Shown: one piece after another, positions 1-9,060 of the stretch
Numbering within the stretch: the first letter of the stretch is position 1
How the letters are laid out: every line of letters begins with the position of its first letter
Origin: Henriciella aquimarina
GTDB lineage: Bacteria > Pseudomonadota > Alphaproteobacteria > Caulobacterales > Hyphomonadaceae
Assembly: GCF_002088975.1 (NCBI RefSeq)
Contig: NZ_NCST01000072.1
Span: 60,131 to 124,130, forward strand
Direction: 5' to 3'
DNA: 64,000 nt
The notes under the pieces: model-generated
What the model was told of the DNA's origin: nothing
Database searches by the model: none
Seen by the model: only the letters and a program-made list of their open reading frames with translations
Program-made: the position numbers and the translations under genes

Positions 1-1
1 C

Positions 2-58
2 TTCGCGTTATGGCGCGCGTTCTACGCCAGTCGGCGCAAGGGGCAAGCCCTGGAGTGA
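2..58 (+). CDS. C-terminal end of an unidentified protein (cut by window edge)
   Basis: Frame 2 reads the tail FALWRAFYASRRKGQALE before a TGA at 56-58. The mix of aromatic and basic residues looks like real protein. The stop lies 1 bp from the stop of the convergent HxlR gene (60-62), the tight packing usual in this genome. Nothing can be said about function. Confidence 0.4.
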   Translation, partial: FALWRAFYASRRKGQALE

Positions 59-59
59 A

Positions 60-431
60 CTAGGCGTCCGGGCGCCTCTCTGCCCATTGGAGCAACGCGT
101 CCAGCGCAGGACAGAGAGATTGGCCCCAATCGGTCAGCCGGTATTCGACGCGCGGTGGCACTTCCGGGTGAACGATTCGACGGACAATACCGTCGCTTTC
201 CAGCTGCCGAAGCTGCTGGATCAGCATCTTCTGCGAGATGGCGGGAATGGCGCGTTCGAGTTCCGAAAAGCGCAGGACGCGGCCGCCAAACAGGTGGAAA
301 AGGATCACCAGTTTCCACTTGCCCTCAAGCATCCGAATAATTTCTTCAACGCCGGCTGCCGCAGAATCTGCTGTGTATTCGCGATTCTTACCTGCAGGTG
401 AGTCCCCCACTTTTTTGTCTGTACTTGTCAT
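60..431 (-). CDS. HxlR-family winged-helix transcriptional regulator
   Basis: 123-residue DNA-binding protein. The core (about residues 30-115) has the HxlR signature: a segment reading MLEGKWKLVILFHL, then RFSELERAIPAISQKMLIQQLRQLESDGIV and the wing region PRVEYRLTDWGQSL. The ATG at 431 was chosen because the longer frame would run back into the divergent SnoaL-like gene at 499. No N-terminal cysteine is seen, so a quinone or aldehyde-sensing cysteine of the HypR/QorR kind is not evident. It faces a SnoaL-like/SDR pair across 67 bp and probably represses it (inference from divergent layout). Confidence 0.88.
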   Translation of the reverse strand: MTSTDKKVGDSPAGKNREYTADSAAAGVEEIIRMLEGKWKLVILFHLFGGRVLRFSELERAIPAISQKMLIQQLRQLESDGIVRRIVHPEVPPRVEYRLTDWGQSLCPALDALLQWAERRPDA

Positions 432-498
432 CTTTCCGGTGCCGTTCGATCTGATCCCACAGGACAGGATGCCCTGCGGGGCCAATAGGAGCAATGTG

Positions 499-819
499 AT
501 GACCCTTCCCGAACCAATCGCGGCTTTCTTCGCTCTGCCGAAGCGGGCAAGCACCAGTGAGCTGAAGGCCGTTTTTGCGGACGATGCGCATATCATCGAC
601 GAGGCAGAAGGGCATACCGGCTTTCCTGCCATCGCCGAATGGTGGCGCGATGTGAATGAGAAGACGCCGTTCGAAACGGTCCCCATGAGGTCGGAGGTGC
701 GGGACGGACTTGTCGTCGTCTCGGCGGAAGTCTCCGGTTCATTTCCGGGAAGTCCGGTCATGCTCGATCATCACTTCCGCCTTAACGACAGCAAGGTTGT
801 GGAGCTTGAAATCAAATGA
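499..819 (+). CDS. SnoaL-like / NTF2-fold small protein
   Basis: 106 residues with an NTF2-like pattern: an N-terminal helix ([15 protein letters not shown]), a strand with acidic residues ([17 protein letters not shown]), a W-rich helix (AIAEWWRDV) and alternating beta strands to the end. Members of the SnoaL-like superfamily bind small hydrophobic ligands or act as isomerases; the substrate here is unknown. The ATG at 499 has an AGGAG-like site at 487-491. The stop overlaps the next start by 4 bp (ATGA at 816), so the SDR downstream is translationally coupled. The pair is divergent from an HxlR regulator. Confidence 0.7.
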   Translation: MTLPEPIAAFFALPKRASTSELKAVFADDAHIIDEAEGHTGFPAIAEWWRDVNEKTPFETVPMRSEVRDGLVVVSAEVSGSFPGSPVMLDHHFRLNDSKVVELEIK

Positions 820-1601
820 GCGGCCACTGGCTGAACCTTGGTGGAACGCGCGCTGTCGTGACAGGTGGCACCAAGGGAGCCGGGTCTGCAGTCGTTCGGG
901 CCCTGCTGGAGGCAGGCGCGAACGTCGCCGTGGCGGCCCGTAGCGCGCCCCAGCCGGGCATCGAAAACGCTGTTTACGTCGAGGCCGACCTTTCCACCGA
1001 GACGGGCCCGGCCGAGCTTGCGCGAAAAGCCGGGCGCGCGCTCGGCGGAATAGACATACTGGTCAACGTCGTTGGCGGGTCGAACGCCCCTGCAGGCGGG
1101 GTCGCCGCCCTCAGCGACGCTGTCTGGAAACAGGAAATCGATCTGAACCTGATGTCGGCAGTACGGCTGGACCGTGCCGTCCTGCCCGAGATGATCCAGC
1201 GGGGAAGCGGCGTGATCGTCCATGTAACCTCGATCCAGAGCCGGCTTCCGCTTCCTGAATCGACAACCGCATATGCAGCTGCCAAGGCGGCGCTGTCGAC
1301 CTACAGCAAATCGCTGTCCAAGGAGGTTGGCCCCAAGGGTGTTCGAGTCGTGCGGGTCTCGCCCGGCTGGATTGAAACGGAGGCCGCTATCGCTCTGGCC
1401 GAACGCATGGCCAGAGAGGCGGGAACGGACATCGAGGGCGGCAGACAGATCATCATGCGCAGTCTTGGGGGCATTCCCCTGGGCCGTCCCGCGCGGCCTG
1501 AGGAAGTGGCTGACCTGATCGCCTTTCTTGCATCACCACGGGCCGGAGCGATTACCGGCACTGAATACGTCATTGATGGCGGGACGGTACCGGTCGCCTG
1601 A
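816..1601 (+). CDS. short-chain dehydrogenase/reductase (SDR)
   Basis: 261-residue classical SDR, the usual length for FabG-like oxidoreductases. It has the Rossmann dinucleotide motif [12 protein letters not shown] near residue 16, the NVVG strand (the NNAG equivalent) and the catalytic pair in YAAAK, with the upstream serine in HVTSIQS. The C-terminal GTEYVIDGG is typical. It probably uses NAD(P)H to reduce or oxidise a carbonyl/alcohol; the substrate cannot be named. It is coupled to the SnoaL-like gene by a 4-bp overlap and probably controlled by the divergent HxlR protein. Confidence 0.9.
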   Translation: MSGHWLNLGGTRAVVTGGTKGAGSAVVRALLEAGANVAVAARSAPQPGIENAVYVEADLSTETGPAELARKAGRALGGIDILVNVVGGSNAPAGGVAALSDAVWKQEIDLNLMSAVRLDRAVLPEMIQRGSGVIVHVTSIQSRLPLPESTTAYAAAKAALSTYSKSLSKEVGPKGVRVVRVSPGWIETEAAIALAERMAREAGTDIEGGRQIIMRSLGGIPLGRPARPEEVADLIAFLASPRAGAITGTEYVIDGGTVPVA

Positions 1602-1604
1602 AAA

Positions 1605-2555
1605 TCAGACCTCAGCAGCCAGCACCCTTGGCAGCTTGAAGGTGACCGTTTCCGTTGCCGTCGTGACCGGCTTCACCTCGATATCGAAGCGGGCGCGGCA
1701 GGCGGCGATGAGGCCCTGAACCAGATCTTCCGGCGCCGAGGCCCCCGCTGTCAGGCCGAGCGTTTCCACGCCTTCGAACCAGTCCCAGTCGACATTGTTT
1801 GCGCTGGCGACCAGCCGGGAGTCTTTCGCCCCGGCGCGTTTGGCCACTTCGACCAGCCGCTTGGAATTCGACGAGGTTTCCGCACCGATCACGAGGAAGA
1901 GGTCACAGCCCTTGGCCATTGCCTTCACCGCTTCCTGGCGGTTGGTGGTGGCATAGCAGATGTCTTCCTTGTGCGGCGCGGTGATGTCGGGGAAGCGCTC
2001 CTGCAGGATGGCGACGATGCTGGCGGTGTCGTCGACCGATAGCGTCGTCTGCGTCACGAAGGCGACGTTTGCCGCGTCCTTGGGATCGAAGGCTCGGGCA
2101 TCGTCTTCGGTTTCGATCAGCGTGATCGCCCCGTCCGGCAGCTGGCCCATCGTGCCGATCACTTCCGGGTGGCCGGCATGGCCGATCAGCACGATCTCGC
2201 GCCCGGCCTTGTGATGACGTTCGGCCTCGACATGTACCTTTGAGACGAGCGGGCAGGTCGCGTCGACATAGACCATGTCGCGCCGCTCGGCCTCTGCGGG
2301 CACAGCTTTCGGCACGCCATGGGCGGAGAACACGACCGGCCGGTCGGGCGGGCACTCGTCGAGCTCATCGACAAAGACGGCGCCAAGGCCCTCCAGCCGT
2401 GAGACGACATGCTGGTTGTGCACGATTTCATGGCGCACATAGACCGGTGCGCCCCATTTCTCCAGCGCCTCCTCGACGATCTGGATAGCCCGGTCCACGC
2501 CCGCGCAGAAGCCCCGCGGGGCGGCGAGCCTGATTTCGAGTTTGCGGCGTGCCAT
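1605..2555 (-). CDS. ispH: 4-hydroxy-3-methylbut-2-enyl diphosphate reductase (IspH)
   Basis: 316 residues, normal length. IspH performs the last step of the MEP isoprenoid pathway, making IPP and DMAPP with a 4Fe-4S cluster. The cluster cysteines are seen in [12 protein letters not shown] near the N-terminus, in [11 protein letters not shown], and toward the C-terminal half in the conserved [12 protein letters not shown] region. The HEIVHN motif and the substrate-binding IGAETSSNS segment are present. The start at 2555 ([17 protein letters not shown]) is preceded on the minus strand by an AAGGAGAA ribosome-binding site. The gene stands alone, ending 3 bp from the convergent SDR gene. Confidence 0.97.
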   Translation of the reverse strand: MARRKLEIRLAAPRGFCAGVDRAIQIVEEALEKWGAPVYVRHEIVHNQHVVSRLEGLGAVFVDELDECPPDRPVVFSAHGVPKAVPAEAERRDMVYVDATCPLVSKVHVEAERHHKAGREIVLIGHAGHPEVIGTMGQLPDGAITLIETEDDARAFDPKDAANVAFVTQTTLSVDDTASIVAILQERFPDITAPHKEDICYATTNRQEAVKAMAKGCDLFLVIGAETSSNSKRLVEVAKRAGAKDSRLVASANNVDWDWFEGVETLGLTAGASAPEDLVQGLIAACRARFDIEVKPVTTATETVTFKLPRVLAAEV

Positions 2556-2674
2556 AGTTCTCCTTGCTGCACCATGAAGCAGATCGGGCGTTGCGCCATC
2601 TGCAGGTGCCCGGTAACACTCCCCATTCTAGATGGACAGCCTGAAGGCTCAGGCCAAGAGTGACAAGGCATTTG

Positions 2675-3241
2675 ATGATGCGTGTAATTGCGGTTCTGGC
2701 AGCAGGTCTCCTGCTGGCATCCTGTGGAAGCAACCCCGTGACGCGGGCGCTGGACTCCCGACAGAATGCCGGTCCGTGCCCGCCCGTGGCGATCCTCTAC
2801 GACGCCTCGCGTATCGTCGAGCTTGACGGCGACTCCGCCAGCTACACCGACATTGCCTACACCGGCGAGATGACGAATGTGGAGCTGTTCTGCCGCTATG
2901 TCGAAGATGAGCCGCTGCGCGCCGAGATCGAACTGGATTTCGCCTTCGGCAAGGGTCCGAAAGGCACGTCCAACCAGCACACCTACAATTACTGGGTGGC
3001 CGTGACGCGGCGCAGCTCCAAAGTGCTCGCCAAACAGTATTTCTCGGTCGATGCGAACTTTGCCGGTGGCAAGGTCGACGGGCATCAGGAAGTCATCCAG
3101 GACATCATCATCCCGCGCGCCGATTCGACGATTTCGGGGGCGAACTTCGAAGTGGTCGTCGGCTTCGACCTGACCGAAGAGCAGCTGGCCTTCAACCGCG
3201 AGGGCCGCCGTTACCGGCTCGATGCGGGATCGGGCAGCTAA
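2675..3241 (+). CDS. putative lipoprotein of unknown function
   Basis: 188 residues starting MMRVIAVLAAGLLLASCGSN: a short basic end, a hydrophobic stretch and a lipobox (LASC), so it is probably exported and lipidated. The mature part is beta-rich (ELFCRYVEDEPLRAEIELDF, NYWVAVTRRSSKV, NFEVVVGFDLT) without an enzyme motif I recognise. A GTG at 2660 is an alternative start; the ATG at 2675 (or 2678) is preferred because it directly precedes the signal peptide and has AAGG 6 nt upstream. It sits 21 bp before argS and may be co-transcribed with it. Confidence 0.75.
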   Translation: MMRVIAVLAAGLLLASCGSNPVTRALDSRQNAGPCPPVAILYDASRIVELDGDSASYTDIAYTGEMTNVELFCRYVEDEPLRAEIELDFAFGKGPKGTSNQHTYNYWVAVTRRSSKVLAKQYFSVDANFAGGKVDGHQEVIQDIIIPRADSTISGANFEVVVGFDLTEEQLAFNREGRRYRLDAGSGS

Positions 3242-3262
3242 GACGGCAATCCGGAGACAGAT

Positions 3263-5026
3263 ATGAGCGATCTCGCCACGGAGCTTTCGGCGGCGTGTTC
3301 GGCCGCGTTTGAGGCGGAAGGGTTCGAAGCCCGCTGGGGTGCGGTGCGCCGCTCCGACCGGCCGGAACTGGCCGACTTCCAGTGCAATGGCTGCATGGGG
3401 GCGGCGAAGAAAGCCAGCCTCGTCCCGCGCGATCTCGCCGCGAAGATTGCCGAGCGGATCACCGGGCAGGGCGCCATCGAGCGCGTCGACGTGGCGGGCC
3501 CGGGCTTTCTCAATATCCGCGTGTCCGGCGAGGCGCTGTCGAAACAGGCCGAATTCATCCGCGCGGACGCGAAAGCCGGCGGCGGGGCGCTGGAGCAGAC
3601 CGAAAAGGTCGTGATCGACTTTGGCGGCCCGAACGTCGCCAAGCCGATGCATGTCGGCCACCTGCGCTCGGCCGTCATCGGGGATACGCTGGTGCGGCTC
3701 TTCCGCTTCCTCGGCGACGATGTGACAGGCGATGCGCACCTCGGCGACTGGGGCCTGCAGATGGGCCACCTCATCACCGAACTGTTCGCCGAGCAGCCGG
3801 ACCTCGTCTATTTCGACCCGGATTTCAAAGGCCCGTATCCTGAGGAGCCGCCGGTCACCATCGAGGATCTCGGCCGGCTTTACCCACAGGCGTCGGCCAA
3901 GGCGAAGGAAGACCCGCAGCGCAATGAAGCGAGCCAGCTGGCCGTCGCCGAAATGCAGGCCGGCCATCCCGGCTATCGCGCGCTGCTCAGGCACTTCATC
4001 AATGTCTCGGTCGAGGCGCTGAAGGTCGATTACAGCTTCCTCGGCGTCGAGTTCGACCTCTGGAAGGGCGAAAGCGATGTCGATGAGCTGATCCCCGGCA
4101 TGGTCGAGGACCTGAAGGAGAAGGGTCTCGCCAAGCTCGATGATGGCGCCTGGATCATCGATATCTCGCGCGAGAGCGACAAGAAGGAGATGCCGCCCTT
4201 CATGCTGATCAATTCGCGCGGTGGCACCGGCTATCACGCGACCGATCTGGCGACGATTGTCGACCGGGTGGAGACGCTGCACCCCGACCGCATCCTCTAT
4301 GTCGTCGATGCGCGCCAGGCGCTGCACTTCGAACAGGTCTTCCGCGCCGCGGACATGGCCGGGCTGATGGCCGAAGACCGGATGGAGCATATCGGCTTCG
4401 GTACGGTGAACGGCACTGATGGCAAGCCCTTCAAGACGCGCGAGGGCGGCGTGCTGCGCCTGTCGGACCTCAACCGCATGGCGCTGGAAGAGGCCGAGAA
4501 GAAGATCGGCGAAGCGGGCCTCTCCGGCGATATCGGCGATGAGGAGCGCGGCACCATCGCGAAACTCGTGGCCCGCGCGGCCCTGCGCTTTGCCGACCTG
4601 CAGAATGTGCGCACGACGAATTACGTCTTCGACCTTGAGCGCTTCACGAGCTTCGAGGGCAAGACCGGGCCTTACATGCTGTATGCCGCGGTGCGCATCA
4701 AATCGCTGCTGCGGCGCGCAAAAGAGGCCGGTCATGCGCCCGGTGCGGTCAGCATCGAGCGTGACACCGAGCGCGCCCTGGTGCTCGCCATGGACGGATT
4801 TTCCCATGCGCTCGCCCAGGCCCATGCCAAGCGCCAGCCGCACACCCTGTGTGAGCATGTCTATTCGCTCGCCCAGGCGTTCAGCGCGCTCTATGCCGAT
4901 GCACCGATTGCGAATGCCGACGATGAAGCGGTCCGCGCCTCGCGTCTCGGCCTCTGCGAAGCGGTGCTGAAACAGCTCGAAGCCGGCCTGAACATCCTCG
5001 GCATCGAAGCGCCGGAGCGGATGTAA
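3263..5026 (+). CDS. argS: arginyl-tRNA synthetase
   Basis: 587 residues, the usual size for a class I ArgRS. The N-terminal Arg-S additional domain (about 1-100) is followed by the HIGH-type motif in PNVAKPMHVGHLRSAVIGD near residues 125-145. The region GKPFKTREGGVLRLSDL replaces a canonical KMSKS loop, as in most ArgRS. The C-terminal DALR anticodon-binding domain (about 460-587) ends in NILGIEAPERM. It charges tRNA-Arg in the cytoplasm. A GGAGACAG site lies just upstream of the ATG. Confidence 0.97.
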   Translation: MSDLATELSAACSAAFEAEGFEARWGAVRRSDRPELADFQCNGCMGAAKKASLVPRDLAAKIAERITGQGAIERVDVAGPGFLNIRVSGEALSKQAEFIRADAKAGGGALEQTEKVVIDFGGPNVAKPMHVGHLRSAVIGDTLVRLFRFLGDDVTGDAHLGDWGLQMGHLITELFAEQPDLVYFDPDFKGPYPEEPPVTIEDLGRLYPQASAKAKEDPQRNEASQLAVAEMQAGHPGYRALLRHFINVSVEALKVDYSFLGVEFDLWKGESDVDELIPGMVEDLKEKGLAKLDDGAWIIDISRESDKKEMPPFMLINSRGGTGYHATDLATIVDRVETLHPDRILYVVDARQALHFEQVFRAADMAGLMAEDRMEHIGFGTVNGTDGKPFKTREGGVLRLSDLNRMALEEAEKKIGEAGLSGDIGDEERGTIAKLVARAALRFADLQNVRTTNYVFDLERFTSFEGKTGPYMLYAAVRIKSLLRRAKEAGHAPGAVSIERDTERALVLAMDGFSHALAQAHAKRQPHTLCEHVYSLAQAFSALYADAPIANADDEAVRASRLGLCEAVLKQLEAGLNILGIEAPERM

Positions 5027-5196
5027 TCCGCGGTGATTCGTTAACGGAAGCGCTCAAAATTTTTACCCGGCCCTAACGCGCCTTAAGAATTCGCCCTGAA
5101 AATATGAACGAATCAGGCACGGCTCGTAACTCTTGGCTAACCCACGGCACCTAGCCTCTTAAGCCTCAGGCGAATGAGTTGAGGAGGCTGACCCCC

Positions 5197-5622
5197 ATGT
5201 TGAGCGAACTGATCAAGACAACTGCGAAGACGACCGGACTGGACGAGGCGCAGACACGACAGGCGCTCGGGGTCCTGTTCAACACGGCCGAGCGCCAGGG
5301 CGCGCCGCTGATCGAGAAGGTCTTCTCCCGCATGCCGGGTGCGCGCACCCTGTCAGCCACCACTGGCGCCCAGACGGGCGCGGCGACGGGTACGATTGCC
5401 CGCCTTATCGAACAGACGCCGGGCGGGCGCCAGCACGTCTCGCTCTCCATGTTCTCCAAGCTTCACGAGATCGGCCTCGGCCACGCCCAGGTCGCCTCGC
5501 TGCTGCAATGCGTCGGCACGCATATGGAAGAGACCTATGATATTCGCGGCATCGGCCATCTGGGCGACCTGATCGTCGTCGATCCGGCGGCCCTGGACGA
5601 GCGCAAGTCCGCCGTCGCCTGA
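5197..5622 (+). CDS. conserved hypothetical protein
   Basis: 141 residues, no signal peptide and no clear membrane helix. The sequence is helix-rich (MLSELIKTTAKTTGLDEAQTRQALGVLFNTAERQG) with an alanine/glycine/threonine-rich middle (TGAQTGAATG) and a second helical half (MFSKLHEIGLGHAQVASLLQCVG). I do not recognise the family. The ATG at 5197 is chosen over an upstream TTG because a strong GAGGAGG lies 9-15 nt before it. The 170-bp upstream region carries two GANTC sites (5035-5039 and 5110-5114). A strong hairpin terminator follows. Confidence 0.65.
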   Translation: MLSELIKTTAKTTGLDEAQTRQALGVLFNTAERQGAPLIEKVFSRMPGARTLSATTGAQTGAATGTIARLIEQTPGGRQHVSLSMFSKLHEIGLGHAQVASLLQCVGTHMEETYDIRGIGHLGDLIVVDPAALDERKSAVA

Positions 5623-5654
5623 CCGCCTTCAATCCTCCACAAGACGCCAGAGAG

Positions 5655-5684
5655 GGCCTGCCGGCACGGCAGGCCTTTTCTTTT
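5655..5684 (+). terminator. intrinsic terminator
   Basis: Perfect 9-bp stem GGCCTGCCG / CGGCAGGCC with a 3-nt loop, followed by TTTTCTTTT. It ends the transcript of the hypothetical gene at 5197-5622. Confidence 0.9.
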
Positions 5685-5711
5685 GGCCGGACGCAGCCTA
5701 GCAAACCTGCC

Positions 5712-6062
5712 ATGACCCATGCCGACGCCACGTCCCAGCAGCTGCCACCGCTCAAGATCCGCGCGCCAGGCGAGGCGGTCGTCGCCCTGACAGAGGCCAG
5801 CGAGACGGTGCTCTCGGCGCTGATGATTGACGCGCTCAAGGCTCATGCCGCCTCCATTGCCGGTGAGGATGCGGCCCACACCGTGTCGCTCAGCCTCGAC
5901 ATGACCGGCGAGCGCTTTTCCGGGGATGAGGCCGTTTTCAGATCGGCCGTGGACCGCCAGACGCGGAGCCTTCTCTTCATGGCGTGCACCCTCCTTTGCG
6001 GGGGGCGGGTGCTCATGAAAGCGACAGGCATCTTCAAACTGGGCCAGGATGCCACACGGTAA
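5712..6062 (+). CDS. hypothetical protein, possible hotdog-fold thioesterase-like
   Basis: 116 residues. The layout, with an N-terminal strand, the helix VLSALMIDALKAHAASIAG, then strands (HTVSLSLDMTGERFSGDEAVFRSAVDRQTRSLLFMACTLLCGGRVLMKATGIFKL), resembles the central helix wrapped by sheet in hotdog proteins of the PaaI type, and the last strand VLMKATGIFKL is typical. No clear catalytic Asp/Glu motif can be named, so the call rests on pattern only. It follows a strong terminator, so it is probably transcribed on its own. Confidence 0.5.
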   Translation: MTHADATSQQLPPLKIRAPGEAVVALTEASETVLSALMIDALKAHAASIAGEDAAHTVSLSLDMTGERFSGDEAVFRSAVDRQTRSLLFMACTLLCGGRVLMKATGIFKLGQDATR

Positions 6063-6222
6063 GGTGGAAGCTTTCATGCAGGCATTGAGCGGTTGGCAAG
6101 TCCATTTTCGAACGCACCGTTCCATTTGAAAATATACCTCTGCCTGTGCGCATCAGTCCGCTTTACAAGTCCGGGGGAGCGGCGCAGAGTCGCCGGTGTC
6201 ACCAGGTGCGTCGCCACGCACA

Positions 6223-6241
6223 TACTGTAACAAAAACAGTA
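6223..6241. promoter_or_regulatory. inverted repeat, candidate operator
   Basis: TACTGT-N7-ACAGTA, a perfect 6+7+6 palindrome 34 bp upstream of the small ORF at 6275. It lies in a 212-bp non-coding stretch that is A/T-richer than its surroundings. Position and symmetry suit a repressor or activator site; the binding protein is unknown. Confidence 0.4.
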
Positions 6242-6274
6242 AAAATGGGGCTGGCCGGGCAGTAGAGGAGAGCC

Positions 6275-6367
6275 ATGCAAAGCGACTTTGCCGAACCACT
6301 GACCACCTGCCGCCGTAAAGCCCTGTCAGACACCGGCCTGACGGCCCTGCGCCGCGGAGCCCGCTGA
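6275..6367 (+). CDS. small 30-codon ORF coupled to the downstream hydrolase
   Basis: The ORF begins MQSDFAEPLTTCRRKALS and ends with TGA at 6365-6367, whose final A is the first base of the hydrolase ATG (6367). It has the strongest ribosome-binding site of the locus (GAGGAGAG just before the ATG), whereas the hydrolase start lacks a clear one, since the bases before it are inside this ORF. This suggests translation of the hydrolase by termination-reinitiation. Whether the peptide itself has a role is unknown. Confidence 0.5.
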   Translation: MQSDFAEPLTTCRRKALSDTGLTALRRGAR

Positions 6368-7332
6368 TGCGCCGCTATCTGACCGACACTGCCGAAGGCA
6401 GTATGCAGGCGATCGAATTCGGCAACCCGGCGCTGGAAATGGCGGCCCTCTGGCTGCACGCCACCGGCTTCAACTCCATGACCTATCAGTCGATCCTGGC
6501 GCCGTTCGGTTTGCGCACCAAGGTCACCGCGCTGGACCTGCGCGGGCATGGCCGCACCAAACTGCCGGCCGATCCGAAGACGCTGCACTCTTGGCACCGC
6601 TATCGCGACGATGTGATCACCTTCCTGGAGAAGAATGCGACCCGCCCGGTCGTCCTCAGCGGGCATTCCATGGGCGGGTGTGTGGCGCTGCTCGTCGCCG
6701 GCAAGCGTCCGGACCTGGTGAAGGGGCTGGTTCTGGTGGATCCGGTTATCATGTCGCGCCGCTTCTATTTCATCAAACACGCCTTCCCATTCCTCGGGCC
6801 CTTCCTGCGCGTCAGCAACAGCATGGCCCGCCAGGCGAAGAAGCGCCGGGCCGAGTTTCCGAGCGTGGAAGCCGCACGCGAAGCCTATACCGGCAAGGGC
6901 GCCTTCAAGACCTGGCGCGAACCTTTCCTCGACGATTATCTCATCGATGGGCTCGAGCGCGTCGATGACCGGCATGACGAGACGAAGCAGCGCTGGCGCC
7001 TGCTGTGTGAGCCCGCCTGGGAAGCGGCCACTTTCAACGCCCAGCGCAACCAGCCCTGGGGCGCGCTCAGAAAGGTGCGCAAGAAGAATATCCCGATCAT
7101 GATCATGCGCCCGGAAATCAATCCGGTGATGTCGGACAAGGTGACCGATCTCATCCTGCGCAAGTATCCGGACCTTGTGCTGAAGGAACGCCCGAACACG
7201 ACGCATTTCCACCCGATGGAAGCGCCCTATGAGATCCGCGAAGAGCTGTCGACGGCGATCTCGCGCCTGATCGAGGGCTTTTCGGCCGGTGATGAAGGCC
7301 CGATGCGGCGCAGCCTGCGCGGGACGGGCTAG
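6367..7332 (+). CDS. alpha/beta hydrolase
   Basis: 321 residues with the alpha/beta-hydrolase layout. The oxyanion region follows strand 3 (ALWLHATGFN), the DLRGHGRT loop is conserved, the nucleophile elbow is GHSMGG (about residue 100), and the acid and histidine are probably in the IMIMRPEINPVM segment and TTHFHPMEAP near the C-terminus. Substrate unknown; lipases, esterases and haloalkane-dehalogenase relatives share these motifs. It overlaps the preceding 30-codon ORF by one base and ends 4 bp from the convergent thioesterase gene. Confidence 0.85.
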   Translation: MRRYLTDTAEGSMQAIEFGNPALEMAALWLHATGFNSMTYQSILAPFGLRTKVTALDLRGHGRTKLPADPKTLHSWHRYRDDVITFLEKNATRPVVLSGHSMGGCVALLVAGKRPDLVKGLVLVDPVIMSRRFYFIKHAFPFLGPFLRVSNSMARQAKKRRAEFPSVEAAREAYTGKGAFKTWREPFLDDYLIDGLERVDDRHDETKQRWRLLCEPAWEAATFNAQRNQPWGALRKVRKKNIPIMIMRPEINPVMSDKVTDLILRKYPDLVLKERPNTTHFHPMEAPYEIREELSTAISRLIEGFSAGDEGPMRRSLRGTG

Positions 7333-7336
7333 AGGC

Positions 7337-8260
7337 CTAGAGCTCCAGCTTGCCGGGCGCGATGCGGGCGAGATCGTCCATCATGTCCGGCGGCGTCGCG
7401 ATGGCCTTGCGGGCCTTGGTGTCGAAGGTCAGTGCGACGACTTCATTCGTCATCCAGGGTTGGCCGGTCACCGGGTCCAGCATCCAGTGGACCAGCGAGT
7501 GGGTCTTCTCCGCGGCGGTGCCGAGCGCGGTGCGGATCTCGAAGAGGTCGCCCGCCTTGGGCCAGCGGCGGAAGATGATGCGGCTTTCCAGAACGGCCGC
7601 GCCCATCTGGCGGCCCGGGACGGAGTCGGCGACGCGTTTGCGCCAGTCATAGAGCAGGTTCGGCACCGAATCCGAAACCCGGCCGATGAACCAGGCCGGG
7701 GCCATGCGTCCGAAGAGGTCGCAATGCTGTGGCGCCACCATGCCGAGCCCGATGACGTTGACACCCTGATCCTCGGCCATCGCCCGTGTGATCTTGTCTG
7801 TCTCAAGCGGGGTTTTCGTCATGTCGAGGCCACGCGGGGCAGTCTCTTCCGGCGGGGGCTCGATCAGCGCTTCGAGCGCCCTGCGCGTGCGGGCGCTCCA
7901 GGGAAAGGGCTTCATGTTGGCGGTGTCGGCATGGACAAGCTGCGTGCGGAAGGCCGCGGCCACCGTGCCGTCGCCATGCACCAGCTGCTGATAGACGGTG
8001 ACCGTGTCGGCGCCGACCTCGAGCACGCAGCCTTGCATCGACAGCGGCCGGCCGGGCAGAACCTCGCGGATGAAGCGGATGTGCTGCTCGCGCGGGATCA
8101 GTGTGGAGGGCGCATGCGGGCGATAGACATGGCTGAGATGGCACCGCGCGGCGAGCATGCCCAGGCCTTCGAACGCCTTTTCGAGATAGATGCGCACATT
8201 CATGTGCCCCATCTCGTCACAGTCCCAGGTGTTTGCGCTCCCCTTCCAGAGATCGATCAA
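7337..8260 (-). CDS. double-hotdog acyl-CoA thioesterase-like protein
   Basis: 307 residues, two hotdog repeats. The N-terminal repeat has NTWDCDEMGHMNVRIYLEKAFEGLGML, matching the 4-hydroxybenzoyl-CoA thioesterase/YbgC pattern (Asp before GHxN). The C-terminal repeat has FRRWPKAGDLFEIRTALG and HSLVHWMLDPVTGQPWMTNEVVALTFD. It probably hydrolyses acyl-CoAs. The start is a TTG at 8260: no ATG is in frame before the first domain, and a GGGGAG site lies just upstream on the minus strand. Confidence 0.8.
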   Translation of the reverse strand: MIDLWKGSANTWDCDEMGHMNVRIYLEKAFEGLGMLAARCHLSHVYRPHAPSTLIPREQHIRFIREVLPGRPLSMQGCVLEVGADTVTVYQQLVHGDGTVAAAFRTQLVHADTANMKPFPWSARTRRALEALIEPPPEETAPRGLDMTKTPLETDKITRAMAEDQGVNVIGLGMVAPQHCDLFGRMAPAWFIGRVSDSVPNLLYDWRKRVADSVPGRQMGAAVLESRIIFRRWPKAGDLFEIRTALGTAAEKTHSLVHWMLDPVTGQPWMTNEVVALTFDTKARKAIATPPDMMDDLARIAPGKLEL

Positions 8261-8338
8261 GACACACTCCCCTCATGCAGCTCTCTGTCGGAGGTACGTC
8301 GCTTTGATGTCGATGTCGATATCGCCCCGAAGGAAGGC

Positions 8339-8824
8339 TCACCCCGCACAGGCGCGGCAGACCCCGCGAACCTCGATCACGGCATGGCGCATATGGAAGC
8401 CGGCCGCTTCGGTTTCGGCCTTCAGGGCGTCCGTGGTCGAGATGGCGTGCAGCTCCTCGGCACCGCCGCATTCATCGCAGATCAGGAAGACCGCCGAGTG
8501 TTTGTGGCTGGCATGGCCGCAGGCGACATAGGCGTTCAGGCTCTCGATCTTGTGGGCGAGGCCGACCTCCTGGAGGAAGTCGAGGGCGCGGTAGACCGTG
8601 GGCGGCTTGGCCGAGCCTTCGCCATCGAGATTGGCGAGCAGGTCATAGGCCTTGGACGGTTCCTGACTCTCAAGCAGCAGGCGCAGAACCTTGCGCCGGA
8701 TCTTGGTCAGCCGCTGGCCCTTGCGCACGGCCAGGGCTTCGGCCTGCTCGAGGAAGTCATCGACATCCTGCGGGCTGCAGGGCCGGTTGGCGTGAACATG
8801 CATATGCGGGTCGGCTTGGGCCAT
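8339..8824 (-). CDS. zur: Fur-family metalloregulator, probably Zur
   Basis: 161 residues. The winged helix (about 30-95: QRLTKIRRKVLRLLLESQEPSKAYDLL, then KPPTVYRALDFLQEVGLAHKIE) is followed by a dimer domain with two CxxC pairs, ICDECGG and CRACAG, the structural zinc site. The YVACGHASHKHSAVFLICDECG segment and a His-rich N-terminus (DPHMHVHAN) favour zinc sensing over iron. Zur represses zinc-uptake genes. The ATG at 8824 was chosen over the longer frame, which has no Fur-like sequence. The gene is divergent from ompW; no clear Zur palindrome was found between them. Confidence 0.8.
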   Translation of the reverse strand: MAQADPHMHVHANRPCSPQDVDDFLEQAEALAVRKGQRLTKIRRKVLRLLLESQEPSKAYDLLANLDGEGSAKPPTVYRALDFLQEVGLAHKIESLNAYVACGHASHKHSAVFLICDECGGAEELHAISTTDALKAETEAAGFHMRHAVIEVRGVCRACAG

Positions 8825-9060
8825 GACGGTAATGTCGGATGTTTTGCGCGAGAATTCCAGTCCCTGACCGGAGTGGCCGGAAATGGCCAGCAGGGACACA
8901 TTACTTCGCAATCTGTGGCCGTTCCGAAAGAGGGTCGATACGGGCAAACCCCTAGTTGCGCTGACACGCCGCGCGGCATGCAATCGCGCGACAGAGTGGT
9001 CAATTTCCTCATGAATCTCAGCTGGTTAGTTGGTCTCATCTCAAGCTGAGGAGTAAAGAA

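Noticed and set aside
2186..4858. 890-codon open frame on the minus strand
   Set aside because: It lies opposite argS and ispH; the composition is a mirror of codon bias in high-GC genes and no domain is seen.
7289..9049. 586-codon open frame on the plus strand
   Set aside because: Shadow of the thioesterase and Zur-like genes on the other strand.
8825..9060. Zur operator between zur and ompW
   Set aside because: No convincing palindrome of the known alphaproteobacterial type was seen.
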